In this document: piece by piece, positions 35,749 through 44,046 of the stretch
Numbering within the stretch: the stretch's first letter is position 1
Layout: each line of letters starts with the position of its first letter
DNA from: Arthrobacter sp. 131MFCol6.1
GTDB taxonomy: Bacteria; Actinomycetota; Actinomycetes; Actinomycetales; Micrococcaceae
Assembly: GCF_000374925.1 (NCBI RefSeq)
Contig: NZ_KB895550.1
Location: 1 to 64,000 of the forward strand
Direction: 5' to 3'
DNA: 64,000 bases
Position numbers and translations under genes: made by a program
The notes under the pieces: model-generated
Database searches by the model: none
The model's input: the letters and a program-made list of their open reading frames with translations, nothing else
Told to the model about the DNA's origin: nothing

Positions 35749-36084
35749 CCCGGACGGCCCCCGCGGCGGTCCCGGACCACCGGACATGCCCTCCCCCCGC
35801 GCCCACCATTGGACATAGCGCCATTATGTCCACTGCCCGGCGCGAGGGGAGGGCATCTCCATGCGGGCCGCGGGACATGCCCAGTCCCGGGGCCGAGGGG
35901 CGGGCATCTCCCTGCGTGCCGGGGGGACATGCCCAGTCCCCGGGCCGAGCGACGCGGCATTTCCCTGTGTGCCGGGGGGACATGCCCAGTCCCGGGGCCG
36001 AGGGGACGGCAGGTCCAGCGGGAGCACAGCCGCATCACAGGAAGGGACTAGCCAGCCCATAGCGCGGCCGGGTTCGATGGGCTC
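35749..36084. repeat. 52-53 bp tandem repeat in a 336-bp spacer
   Basis: GGACATGCCCAGTCC starts at 35873, 35925 and 35978 (period 52 and 53). Each copy is followed by a GGCCGAG...GGGCATCTCCCTGCGTGCCGG-type stretch, and a diverged unit precedes the first (from about 35821). A small dyad GGACATA-N7-TATGTCC lies at 35811-35831. No spacers differ between units, so it is a minisatellite, not CRISPR. It separates the permease from the dioxygenase-like gene. Confidence 0.75.
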
Positions 36085-37023
36085 ATGACAAAAATGCCCC
36101 AGCCCCCGCACGAGCCGCACCCCAACCACGACCGCGGCCTGGAATTCGATCTCTCCACCCTCGTGAGCCGCCGATCGCTGGGCATGTTCCTCGGCGCGGG
36201 AACGGCCGCGGCCCTCGCGGCCTGCAGCCCGGGCGGCATCAGCGGCACCGGCGGCAGTCCGACGTCGGCCGCGGCGACGTCGGCGGCAACAGCCCCGGCA
36301 ACGTCGGCCGCATCGACTTCGGCGGCAACAGCCCCGGCAACGTCGGCCGCATCGACTTCGGCCACTCCGACGCTGACCCGGGCAATCGCCGAGTGCGGGG
36401 TTGAAATCCCGCAGGAAACCGCCGGTCCCTTCCCCGGTGACGGTTCCAACGGTCCCAACGTCCTTGAGGCATCCGGTGTGGTCCGTCAGGACATCACGTC
36501 CAGCTTCGGGACTTCCACCAGCACGGCCGAGGGCGTACCGCTGACCGTCACTCTGACTCTGCTCGACAACGCCAACGGCTGCAGCCCGCTGGCCGGTGCC
36601 GCAGTCTACGCCTGGCACTGTGACCGTGAGGGCAAATACTCCATGTACGATTCCGGGCTTCAAAACGAGAACTACCTCCGCGGCGTCCAGGAGGCCGACG
36701 CCAACGGCCAGGTCACGTTCAAGACCATCTACCCCGGCGCCTACAACGGCCGCTGGCCGCACATCCACTTCGAAGTGTTCGAGTCCATGAACAATGCGAC
36801 GGCGGCCGGCCAGGTCCTGGCGGTGTCACAGATCGCGCTGACCGAGGCGGCCTGCAAGGAGGTCTACGCGTCGGCCGGGTACGAATCCAGTGCGCAGAAC
36901 TTCCCCCGCACCACGCTGAAGTCCGACAACGTCTTCGGCGACGACGGCGGCATCTACCAGCTGGCCACCATGACCGGCTCGGTAGCCGCGGGCTACGCCG
37001 CCGGTCTCAACGTCACCGTCTAG
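36085..37023 (+). CDS. Exported lipoprotein resembling intradiol ring-cleavage dioxygenases
   Basis: 312 residues. A twin-arginine-like SRRSLGMF (Arg29-Arg30) and lipobox LAAC (Cys47) predict Tat export and lipid anchoring. A Ser/Ala/Thr-rich linker (about 58-95) is encoded by two 39-bp direct repeats. The catalytic-type domain keeps the pattern of intradiol dioxygenase iron ligands: Tyr185 (DREGKY), Tyr220 (PGAY), His226 and His228 (PHIHFEV). Cytoplasmic relatives open catechol or protocatechuate rings; the substrate of the secreted forms is not evident here. ATG 36085 lies just past the tandem repeat. Confidence 0.82.
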   Translation: MTKMPQPPHEPHPNHDRGLEFDLSTLVSRRSLGMFLGAGTAAALAACSPGGISGTGGSPTSAAATSAATAPATSAASTSAATAPATSAASTSATPTLTRAIAECGVEIPQETAGPFPGDGSNGPNVLEASGVVRQDITSSFGTSTSTAEGVPLTVTLTLLDNANGCSPLAGAAVYAWHCDREGKYSMYDSGLQNENYLRGVQEADANGQVTFKTIYPGAYNGRWPHIHFEVFESMNNATAAGQVLAVSQIALTEAACKEVYASAGYESSAQNFPRTTLKSDNVFGDDGGIYQLATMTGSVAAGYAAGLNVTV

Positions 37024-37078
37024 GCACGGCGTCGCCCGTCTCCCGGGGGCCCGTGCGCGCCGGGCTAGACTCGGAGCC

Positions 37079-38395
37079 ATGCCAACACCGAGCACTGCCG
37101 CAGAGCACATCCAGGACCTCGGCGCGTACGTCAGCGCGTCGCCGTCGAGCTTCCACGCGGTCCACGAAGCCGCGCGCCGGCTGGACGCGGCCGGCTTCAC
37201 GGGCCTGGACGAACTGCGGCTCTGGCCGGAGCCCGCGGCCGCCACTGCCGGCAAGTTCTACGTGATCCGCGACGGTGCCCTCATCGCCTGGGTGGTGCCG
37301 GCAGGCGCCGGACCGACCACGGGTTTCAACATCCTCGGCGCGCATACGGACTCGCCGTCCTTCAAACTCAAGCCGAAGCCCACCACCGGCAAGTTCGGCT
37401 GGCTGCAGGCCGGCGTCGAGGTCTACGGCGGCCCCCTGCTGAACTCCTGGCTGGACCGCGAACTCCAGCTCGCCGGCCGGCTCGTCATGCGCGACGGCAC
37501 GCAGCACCTTACGGCCACCGGCCCGCTGCTGCGCTTCCCGCAGCTCGCCATCCACCTGGACCGGGCCGTCAATGAGGGCCTGGCCCTGGACAAGCAGCAG
37601 CACATGAATCCGGTCTTTGGCCTGGGCGATCCCGCCGGCGAGGACCTGCTCGGACTCCTCGCGGACCGGGTTGCCGACGCCGAGGTGGATCCGGCGCAGA
37701 TCGGCGGGTACGACGTCGTCATCGCGGACACCCAGGCCCCGGCGGTGTTCGGCGCCAGGGGCGAATTCTTCGCCTCCGGCCGGCTTGACAACCTCTCCGC
37801 GACGCACGCAGGGCTCACGGCCCTGGTGGCGCACGCCGCCACGCCGCTGCCGGACGGTGCGCCGATTGCCGTGCTGGCCGCCTTCGACCACGAGGAAATC
37901 GGCTCGGCGTCCCGGTCCGGGGCGTGCGGGCCCATCCTCGAAGATGTCCTCGTGCGGATCTCGGACGGACTCGGTGCCTCGGCAAGCCAGCGGCGGCAGG
38001 CCTTCGCGGCCTCGTTCTGCGTCTCCGCGGACGCGGGCCACGCCGTGCACCCGAACTATCCCGAGCGGCATGATCCCGCCAACCGGCCGGTCCTCAACGG
38101 CGGTCCGCTGCTGAAAATCAACGCCAACCAGCGCTATGCGACCGACGCCGCCGGGGCCGCCCTCTGGGCGCGGCTGTGCGCCGACGCCGGTATTCCGTAC
38201 CAGGAATTCGTCTCCAACAACGTGATGCCGTGCGGGTCCACGATCGGCCCGCTGACCGCCACGCGGCTGGGAATCCGGACGGTCGACGTCGGCGTCGCCC
38301 TGCTGTCGATGCATTCGGCACGCGAGCTCTGCGGTATCGAGGACCCGCACCGGCTGGCCGTGGTGACCCGGACGTTTTTCCGGACGGCGGCCTGA
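37079..38395 (+). CDS. apeB: M18 family aminopeptidase
   Basis: 438 residues of the zinc aminopeptidase family M18. Metal-ligand regions are GAHTDSPSF (His89), the acidic DHEEIGS (Asp270-Glu273), and a C-terminal MHSARELCG. It removes N-terminal residues from peptides in the cytoplasm. The length matches the family. It begins 55 bp after the dioxygenase-like gene but is probably transcribed on its own. Confidence 0.93.
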   Translation: MPTPSTAAEHIQDLGAYVSASPSSFHAVHEAARRLDAAGFTGLDELRLWPEPAAATAGKFYVIRDGALIAWVVPAGAGPTTGFNILGAHTDSPSFKLKPKPTTGKFGWLQAGVEVYGGPLLNSWLDRELQLAGRLVMRDGTQHLTATGPLLRFPQLAIHLDRAVNEGLALDKQQHMNPVFGLGDPAGEDLLGLLADRVADAEVDPAQIGGYDVVIADTQAPAVFGARGEFFASGRLDNLSATHAGLTALVAHAATPLPDGAPIAVLAAFDHEEIGSASRSGACGPILEDVLVRISDGLGASASQRRQAFAASFCVSADAGHAVHPNYPERHDPANRPVLNGGPLLKINANQRYATDAAGAALWARLCADAGIPYQEFVSNNVMPCGSTIGPLTATRLGIRTVDVGVALLSMHSARELCGIEDPHRLAVVTRTFFRTAA

Positions 38396-38461
38396 CGCCT
38401 GGCGGCGCCCCGGCCAGCCCGGCGGGGACCTCTGACGGGCGTGGCCGGGCCTGAGCCGGGC

Positions 38462-39145
38462 CTAGACGGTCAGCCCGACCACGAGGTTGAGTGTGGCGGC
38501 CAGGATGATGGTCCCGAAAACATAGGACAGCAGGCTGTGTTTGAGCGCCTCGGCGCGCACACTGTGGTTTTCCAGGGCAGTGTCCGAGACCTGGTAGGTC
38601 ATGCCGAGGCTCGTGGCGAGGTAGGCGAAATCCGTGTACTGCGGGGGGCCGGCCTGGTTGAAGTCGATGCCGCCAACCGCCGCCCCCGCGCGGACGTCGG
38701 TGCTGTAGTACAGCTCGGCGTAACGCAGCGTGAACAAGGTCTGGACCAGCAGCCAGGACATCGCCACCGAGGACAGCACCAAAAACCCGCCGCCGAAGCG
38801 CGCCCAGGTGTCAGTGCTGTGGGAATCGATGACGACGGCGGCCACCGCGACGAGGCTCGCCGCATTCGTGGTCAGGATCAGCAGGTCGGTGACGCTGCGG
38901 GACGGGTCCTCGGCCGTGGCGTGGGCCCTGGTTTGGGTGGGGTCCAGCCGGCCGACCACCAGCCAGACCCAGACCACGTAGCAGGCCGCGGCGCAGGTCC
39001 AGCCGACCGCCGGCGCCTCCACCCAGTACCCTGCCAGCCCGGTCACCGCGGCGGCGGTCACGCCGACCATCATCATGGCCGCGAACCGCAGCCGGCTGCG
39101 GCGTACCGGTGGCGGCACGGAGGAGGAATCGGTGTCGGTGTCCAT
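38462..39145 (-). CDS. DUF1345 membrane protein
   Basis: 227 residues with about five hydrophobic segments (starting near residue 20, RLRFAAMMMVGVTAAAVTGLA). Conserved stretches LRYAELYY and DFAYLATSLGMTYQVSDT are characteristic of DUF1345, a family without a known function. ATG 39145 (MDTDTDSSS) is preceded by an acidic/Ser N-terminus. Convergent with the M18 gene, 66 bp apart. Confidence 0.85.
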   Translation of the reverse strand: MDTDTDSSSVPPPVRRSRLRFAAMMMVGVTAAAVTGLAGYWVEAPAVGWTCAAACYVVWVWLVVGRLDPTQTRAHATAEDPSRSVTDLLILTTNAASLVAVAAVVIDSHSTDTWARFGGGFLVLSSVAMSWLLVQTLFTLRYAELYYSTDVRAGAAVGGIDFNQAGPPQYTDFAYLATSLGMTYQVSDTALENHSVRAEALKHSLLSYVFGTIILAATLNLVVGLTV

Positions 39146-39375
39146 TTTCAGATCATGGCACAGACCGTGTCCCGGGAACCCGCCCCGCCGCGCTCCGTGC
39201 GGCGGTTTTCCACATGAGCGTCCCGCCCGATTCCGGCGCCGGGCGCCCGGGTCTAGCGTGGCCCCATCAGGAATCGTCGAAACCAGCCCCGATGCACTAA
39301 GATATTGAAGTCTGTGCTGCGCCCTGCCTCCGTTCCGGCGGCCGGGCATTGCATGGCACCGCAAATGAACCTCCT

Positions 39376-39394
39376 GTTACGGAAATGCCGTAAC
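39376..39394 (+). promoter_or_regulatory. Hairpin in the rpsF leader
   Basis: GTTACGG-AAATG-CCGTAAC, seven-base arms, ends 10 bases before the AAAGGAGGT ribosome binding site (39405-39413). S6:S18 autoregulatory leaders occur at this position in many bacteria, but I cannot confirm the conserved CCG bulge here. Confidence 0.35.
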
Positions 39395-39423
39395 CGCTTA
39401 GCCCAAAGGAGGTGGGTTCACAT

Positions 39424-39729
39424 ATGCGTCCTTACGAATTGATGGTAATCATCGACCCCGAGGTCGAAGAGCGTGCCGTTGAGCCGTCGCTTCAGAAGTT
39501 CCTGAACGTCATCACCAACGATGGTGGAACCATCGAAAAGGTTGACATCTGGGGCCGTCGTCGCCTGGCTTACGAAATCCAGAAGAAGTCCGAAGGTATC
39601 TACGCCGTGGTGAACTTCACCGCTGAGCCGGCTACCGCCAAGGAACTTGACCGCCAGCTGAGTCTCAACGAGACCATCATGCGCACCAAGATCACCCGCC
39701 CCGAAGAGCAGAAAGTTGTTGCTGAGTAA
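39424..39729 (+). CDS. rpsF: 30S ribosomal protein bS6
   Basis: A 101-residue S6 with the family start [17 protein letters not shown] and conserved YEI, YAVVNF and [14 protein letters not shown]. It binds 16S rRNA as a heterodimer with S18, encoded two genes downstream. The start is ATG 39424, with a near-perfect Shine-Dalgarno AAAGGAGGT 10 bases upstream. First gene of the conserved rpsF-ssb-rpsR-rplI operon. Confidence 0.97.
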   Translation: MRPYELMVIIDPEVEERAVEPSLQKFLNVITNDGGTIEKVDIWGRRRLAYEIQKKSEGIYAVVNFTAEPATAKELDRQLSLNETIMRTKITRPEEQKVVAE

Positions 39730-39784
39730 TTCAGCGGGCAACCTTCAATCTTCATCCCCGCAGGAACGCACAAGGAGGCAGTAG

Positions 39785-40360
39785 ATGGCAGGCGAAACCA
39801 CTATCACGGTTATCGGTAACCTCACCAATGACCCCGAACTCAGGTTCACACCGTCCGGTTCGGCCGTAGCGAATTTCACCATCGCTTCTACTCCCCGCAC
39901 CTTCGACCGGCAGTCCAATGAGTGGAAGGACGGGGAAACCCTGTTCCTCCGCGCTTCGGTCTGGCGCGAAGCAGCCGAAAACGTCGCCGAGTCCCTGACC
40001 AAGGGCATGCGCGTGATCGTCTCCGGCCGCCTGAAGAGCCGTTCCTACGAAACAAAAGAAGGCGAGAAGCGCACCGTTATCGAGCTTGAGGTCGATGAAA
40101 TCGGCCCGAGCCTGCGCTACGCCAACGCCAAGGTCAACCGCACCCAGCGCTCCGGCGGTCAGGGTGGCCAGGGTGGCTTCGGCGGCGGCAACAGCGGCGG
40201 TGGATTCGGTGGCGGCCAGGGTGCAAACCAGGGCGGCAACACCGGTGGGACATGGGGCGGCAACCAGCCCGCCGCGCAGGAAGACCCGTGGGCCACGCCC
40301 GGGGTCAGCAATGCGGGCGGCGGCTGGGGCAACGGCCCGGATTCCGAACCTCCCTTCTAA
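39785..40360 (+). CDS. ssb: Single-stranded DNA-binding protein
   Basis: 191 residues. An OB-fold domain at about 1-110 ([41 protein letters not shown]). A Gly/Asn/Gln-rich flexible tail of about 60 residues follows, ending in the acidic-aromatic tip DSEPPF that recruits replication and repair enzymes. AAGGAGG precedes ATG 39785. Second gene of the rpsF operon, consistent with the main replicative SSB. Confidence 0.97.
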   Translation: MAGETTITVIGNLTNDPELRFTPSGSAVANFTIASTPRTFDRQSNEWKDGETLFLRASVWREAAENVAESLTKGMRVIVSGRLKSRSYETKEGEKRTVIELEVDEIGPSLRYANAKVNRTQRSGGQGGQGGFGGGNSGGGFGGGQGANQGGNTGGTWGGNQPAAQEDPWATPGVSNAGGGWGNGPDSEPPF

Positions 40361-40392
40361 ACAACATCTAAGGTCCGGCAACGAAAACCGAC

Positions 40393-40462
40393 TGGCCGCC
40401 GCAAGGCGGCCTGGTGCAGACTGCGCCGGATCACCACCATCCCGTGGATCAATATCCACGGG
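40393..40462 (+). other. Two hairpins between ssb and rpsR
   Basis: GGCCGCC-GCAA-GGCGGCC (40393-40410) and CCCGTGGAT-CAAT-ATCCACGGG (40441-40462) lie in the 125-bp gap. Neither has a U tract. They may set the ratio of SSB to ribosomal proteins by partial termination or RNA processing, or serve S18 feedback. Confidence 0.45.
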
Positions 40463-40485
40463 CTCCATCGAATAGGAGCTCCACG

Positions 40486-40725
40486 ATGGCTAAGGCTGAA
40501 CTCCGTAAGCCCAAACCAAAGTCCAACCCCTTGAAGGCCGCTGACATCACTGTCATCGACTACAAGGACGTAGCATTGCTGCGCAAGTTCATCTCCGACC
40601 GCGGAAAGATCCGCGCCCGTCGCGTCACTGGCGTCACGGTGCAGGAACAGCGCAAGATCGCCCAGGCAATCAAGAACGCCCGCGAAGTTGCTCTGCTGCC
40701 TTACTCCGGCGCTGGCCGCGGCTAA
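40486..40725 (+). CDS. rpsR: 30S ribosomal protein bS18
   Basis: 79 residues, beginning [16 protein letters not shown], with the conserved [19 protein letters not shown] and [28 protein letters not shown]. The usual zinc-binding cysteines of some S18 proteins are absent, so this is the zinc-free form. ATG 40486 follows AGGAGCTCCACG. Confidence 0.97.
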   Translation: MAKAELRKPKPKSNPLKAADITVIDYKDVALLRKFISDRGKIRARRVTGVTVQEQRKIAQAIKNAREVALLPYSGAGRG

Positions 40726-40742
40726 GGAAGGGATTAACTAAA

Positions 40743-41195
40743 ATGGCAAAGCTCATTCTGACCCACGAAGTAACCGGTCTCGGTGCTGCTGGCGACGTTG
40801 TCGAGGTCAAGGACGGTTACGCACGTAACTACCTGCTGCCCCGCAACTTCGCCCTGACCTGGTCCAAGGGTGGCGAGAAGCAGGTTGAGTCCATCAAGGC
40901 TGCCCGCGTTGCCCGCGAGCACGCTTCCCTGGAAGACGCTCAGAAGCAGGCTGCTGCACTCTCCGCCAAGCCGGTCAAGCTGGTCGTCAAGGCTGGCGCA
41001 ACCGGACGCCTGTTCGGCACCGTCAAGCAGGGCGACGTGGCCGACGCTGTTGAGGCCGCAGGCCTGGGCCGCATCGACAAGCGCAAGGTTGAACTGCCGG
41101 CACACATCAAGTCGACCGGTTCCTACCAGGCAAACGTCCGTCTCCACGACGACGTTTCCGCTGTGATCGAACTCGACGTAGTCGCAGGCAAGTAG
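40743..41195 (+). CDS. rplI: 50S ribosomal protein bL9
   Basis: 150 residues. The N-domain is typical ([34 protein letters not shown]); a central helix and C-domain follow ([34 protein letters not shown]). It binds 23S rRNA. It starts 17 bp after rpsR and ends the operon before a strong terminator. Confidence 0.97.
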   Translation: MAKLILTHEVTGLGAAGDVVEVKDGYARNYLLPRNFALTWSKGGEKQVESIKAARVAREHASLEDAQKQAAALSAKPVKLVVKAGATGRLFGTVKQGDVADAVEAAGLGRIDKRKVELPAHIKSTGSYQANVRLHDDVSAVIELDVVAGK

Positions 41196-41224
41196 CCCTC
41201 ACCGGCTGCAGTCCTGAACTGCTG

Positions 41225-41274
41225 GAAGGCTCCCGCTTCCGGACCCCCCTGGGGGACCGAAGGCGGGAGCCTTC
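41225..41274 (+). terminator. Terminator of the rpsF-rplI operon
   Basis: 12-bp perfect arms GAAGGCTCCCGC (41225-41236) and GCGGGAGCCTTC (41263-41274), with additional pairing inside the loop (CCGG... and CCCCC/GGGGG), followed by TGCTTTT. Confidence 0.88.
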
Positions 41275-41299
41275 TGCTTTTAACTGCAGCGCACGGGGC

Positions 41300-41722
41300 C
41301 TAGCTGTGGTGCAGCACCGTGGTGACATGCCGGTAGCCGAGCCGGACCAATTCCGCCAGCACGGCCTCGTCGACGTCGTCGAGCTTGTTGACGTACAGGC
41401 AGCCTGCGCCGAGCTTGTGCCTGCCCAGCCTGCCGAGGAGTTCGGCGGCCTCGGGCCCATAGGTCAGGCCGTAGAGCGACAGGCTGGATTTCCTGGGGGA
41501 GAAGCCGACCGCCGCGGCATCGCCCTCCCTGCCGCTCGCGTACTTGTAGTGGTAGCGGCCGAAGCCCACAATCGTCGGACCCCACATTTGCGCCGGTTCC
41601 CCCGTGATTTCGGACATCAGTGCCAGCAGGCGGAACCCGTCAGCGCGCCGGACCGGATGCTCGACGGCAGCCAGGAACTCCTGAACCGACGCTCCGGTTG
41701 CCTGTGTTTTGTTGTCAGCCAT
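41300..41722 (-). CDS. DUF1801 domain protein
   Basis: A 140-residue cytoplasmic protein. DUF1801 features are the central MWGPTIVGFGRYHYKYASGREGD and LYVNKLDDVDEAVLAELVR segments. The family is of unknown function, with a fold related to the iron-sulfur chaperone frataxin. The start is ATG 41722 (MADNKTQ); upstream in-frame sequence is not conserved in character. Convergent with the ribosomal operon across the terminator. Confidence 0.85.
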   Translation of the reverse strand: MADNKTQATGASVQEFLAAVEHPVRRADGFRLLALMSEITGEPAQMWGPTIVGFGRYHYKYASGREGDAAAVGFSPRKSSLSLYGLTYGPEAAELLGRLGRHKLGAGCLYVNKLDDVDEAVLAELVRLGYRHVTTVLHHS

Positions 41723-41862
41723 GAGGGCAGTCTGGCAGAGCGCGGCAGTCCTGTCAGGCGGGGCGGGTGCCCGGGAATAAATCCCTGCCCCCGCCGCTTC
41801 TAGAGGTAGATGCAAACGCATGTAGTCGTGTTGCTGACCAGGATTCAACTTAGGAGCACTCC

Positions 41863-42489
41863 GTGGAAACCCGCCGTATCACCGTTATCTCCGCCGGACT
41901 CGGCGTCCCCTCCTCGAGCCGCCTGCTGGCGGACCTGCTGGCGGCCTCGGCCGAGCGGCAGCTTGCCGCGGCCGGCTACGCAGTGGAGATCGAGGTCTTG
42001 GAGTTGCGGGACCTCGCCGTGGACATCGCCAACAATTTTGTGACCGGATATGCGGCTCCGCGACTGGCCGAAGTGATTGCCGGTGTCGAGGCCTCTGACG
42101 GCTTGATCGCCGTCAGCCCCGTGTTCAGCGCATCCTACAGCGGGCTTTTCAAGTCCTTCATCGACGTGCTCGACCCCAAGGCGCTCGAGGGCAAGGCCGT
42201 GCTGATCGGGGCCACCGCCGGAACGGACCGGCACCAGATGGTGCTGGACTTCGCGATGCGGCCGCTCTTCACCTACCTGCGCACCCGGATCGCCGCCACC
42301 GCGGTTTTCGCCGGCCCGCAGGACTGGGGAAACAACGACGACGGCGGCTCGCCGCTCTCGGTGCGCGTGGACCGGGCGGCGGGGGAGTTTGTCGCCCTGC
42401 TGCAGGACTCAGGGCCGCAGCAGAAGCCGGCCGCGCTGGAGTCCCTGCCGTTTGAGCAGCTGCTCGCCGGGATCTCTGCCCAGCGGTAG
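41863..42489 (+). CDS. NAD(P)H-dependent FMN reductase (CE1759 type)
   Basis: A 208-residue flavodoxin-fold protein. The N-terminal phosphate-binding loop is SAGLGVPSSSRLLADLLA. SPVFSASYSGLFKSFIDVLD is the flavin/dimer segment typical of NADPH-dependent FMN reductases paired with flavin-dependent (LLM) monooxygenases. The start is GTG 41863 with GGAGCAC upstream. No monooxygenase gene is adjacent. Confidence 0.88.
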   Translation: METRRITVISAGLGVPSSSRLLADLLAASAERQLAAAGYAVEIEVLELRDLAVDIANNFVTGYAAPRLAEVIAGVEASDGLIAVSPVFSASYSGLFKSFIDVLDPKALEGKAVLIGATAGTDRHQMVLDFAMRPLFTYLRTRIAATAVFAGPQDWGNNDDGGSPLSVRVDRAAGEFVALLQDSGPQQKPAALESLPFEQLLAGISAQR

Positions 42490-42558
42490 GGCCCGCCGGC
42501 CTTCCGAACCTGCAGCGTCCGTCCGAACCTTTTCGGCCTCCCGCTCGTTGTCCGGGAC

Positions 42559-42966
42559 ATGAAGTGTCCCGTGGATTCTATTGACCTGATCATGAGTGAA
42601 CGCAGCGGTGTGGAGATCGACTATTGCCCCCAATGCCGCGGGGTGTGGCTGGACCGGGGCGAGCTGGACAAGATCATCGACCGTGCGGCGGAGTCACTGG
42701 GCCCGGCAGCTGCAGGCCCCGCCGCACCGTTGCCGCCGGCAGCGATGCCACCTACTACCCCCGGTCACATACCGCCCCCGCTGTACAACCTCGACCCGCG
42801 CCGGGATGACCGGCGGCCGGATGACCGCCGCTATGACGACCGCCGGTACGATGAGCGGCGCGACCGTCCCCGCCCCGACCAGGGGAGGTATGAGCAGCCG
42901 CGTTACGATGACCGGCGCCGTCCCAAGAAGAAGGAAAGCTGGCTGGGGGACCTGTTCGACTTCTAG
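42559..42966 (+). CDS. TFIIB-type zinc-ribbon protein
   Basis: 135 residues. The zinc ribbon at 1-40 reads MKCPVDSIDLIMSE...DYCPQCRGVWLDRGELDKII, with Cys3, Cys23 and Cys26 and an Asp at the fourth position (CPVD), a common variant. A strongly charged Asp/Arg/Tyr-rich tail with repeated RRYDDRRYDERR units follows, ending KKKESWLGDLFDF. The tail is probably disordered; nucleic-acid or protein binding is possible. Function unknown. Confidence 0.85.
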   Translation: MKCPVDSIDLIMSERSGVEIDYCPQCRGVWLDRGELDKIIDRAAESLGPAAAGPAAPLPPAAMPPTTPGHIPPPLYNLDPRRDDRRPDDRRYDDRRYDERRDRPRPDQGRYEQPRYDDRRRPKKKESWLGDLFDF

Positions 42967-43023
42967 CCCTGCGGACTCCCGGGCCCTGAGGGTGGCCCGG
43001 ACTGGGCGTGGGGCCCGCGGTGC

Positions 43024-43596
43024 TCAGTCGCCGAGCAGTGCGATGAATTCCCGGGCCTGCTTCATGGAAATATCCGAGTGGCGGGTCAGGGCGGTCGCTG
43101 CGGCCTCGGTGTCGCCGCTCTTGGCCAGGGTGCGGATCCTCCCGTAGATCTCATCATTGAGCATGTTGCTGCTCACCTCGCGGGTGACATCGCCCTTGCT
43201 GGCGATCGCGCGGTAGCGGTACGAGAACCGCTGCGGGACGTCGTCGTCGTCCGGAACGGCCGCCGGCGCTGGCTCCGGGGCGCGGAAGGGCTGGGGGTGG
43301 GCTGCCAGTGCCGCGACGGCGTCGCGGGACGCCCGGAGGCCCTCGCCTGTTGCCTCGAGGTAGACCTTGATGGCGGCCATGGCCTGCCCCTGCGCGATGA
43401 GCGCGTAGAGCTGCCGGTGCTGTTCCTGGGTGAGCCTGGCGGCCGCGGTCCGGGCCAGCTCAGCGGAGTCGTGGTCCGGCTGTGGCGTGGGTGCCGGACT
43501 GGAGCGTTGTCCGCGGCGGCTCCACGCCCGGACGGCCATCAGCACAGCGGCGGCCACGAGCACCAGGATCAGTACGGGAATGAGCAGGGAGTCCAT
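43024..43596 (-). CDS. Membrane-anchored protein with two short helical modules
   Basis: 190 residues. One N-terminal membrane anchor (SLLIPVLILVLVAAAVLMAV). Two similar modules of about 35 residues follow: LYALIAQGQAMAAIKVYLEATGEGLRASRDAVAAL (about 63-97) and IRTLAKSGDTEAAATALTRHSDISMKQAREFIALL (about 154-188). They resemble the C-terminal helix pattern of ribosomal protein L7/L12, a pattern found in many small actinobacterial membrane proteins of unknown function. It is 3 bp downstream of a sister gene that has the same module. Confidence 0.7.
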   Translation of the reverse strand: MDSLLIPVLILVLVAAAVLMAVRAWSRRGQRSSPAPTPQPDHDSAELARTAAARLTQEQHRQLYALIAQGQAMAAIKVYLEATGEGLRASRDAVAALAAHPQPFRAPEPAPAAVPDDDDVPQRFSYRYRAIASKGDVTREVSSNMLNDEIYGRIRTLAKSGDTEAAATALTRHSDISMKQAREFIALLGD

Positions 43597-43599
43597 GTG

Positions 43600-44046
43600 C
43601 TAGAGCCGATCTACGTAATTCTTTGCGGTCTTCAGATCCGAGTGGGTGGACTGCCGCAGCAGCCGGGCGGCCTTCGTCTTCTGGCCGTCGCGGGCCAGCG
43701 ACTGCAGCTGCAGGAGGAGTTGCGGACTCAGGTGTCCGATGGCGTACAGCGCGTCCTCGTGGCCGGCGCCGCCCCGGCCCAGCAGGGCGGAGCGGGCGTG
43801 GTCGGCCTGTTGCGATTGCTGCTGGGAGTTCTGGCTGGGGCGCGTGGTCGCTTCAATCCGGGCGCGGGAGGCCTCGGCAGCATGGACCTGCGCCGCGTAG
43901 TGGGCCTGGGACTTAACCGCCAGTTCCTGCTGGTAGCGCTCGGCCTCTGAGATGCCGTGGTTCCGCGGCTTCAGCGCCGTGACCGCCGCCCAGAGCACCG
44001 CCGTGAGGATGAGGGCAGGCAACATGACTATCAGTACATCGCCCAT
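43600..44046 (-). CDS. Membrane-anchored protein with one helical module
   Basis: 148 residues. An N-terminal membrane anchor (VLIVMLPALILTAVLWAAVTAL), a Gln/Ala/Ser-rich helical middle with ERYQQELAVKSQAHYAAQVHAAEASR (probably coiled coil), and a C-terminal module LQSLARDGQKTKAARLLRQSTHSDLKTAKNYVDRL that matches the pattern of both modules in the downstream gene. ATG 44046; its 5' side faces the dnaB upstream region. No function is known. Confidence 0.68.
   Translation of the reverse strand: MGDVLIVMLPALILTAVLWAAVTALKPRNHGISEAERYQQELAVKSQAHYAAQVHAAEASRARIEATTRPSQNSQQQSQQADHARSALLGRGGAGHEDALYAIGHLSPQLLLQLQSLARDGQKTKAARLLRQSTHSDLKTAKNYVDRL

Noticed and set aside
35821..36010. Possible CRISPR array
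   Set aside because: Units are contiguous with no distinct spacers and no cas genes nearby; a minisatellite.
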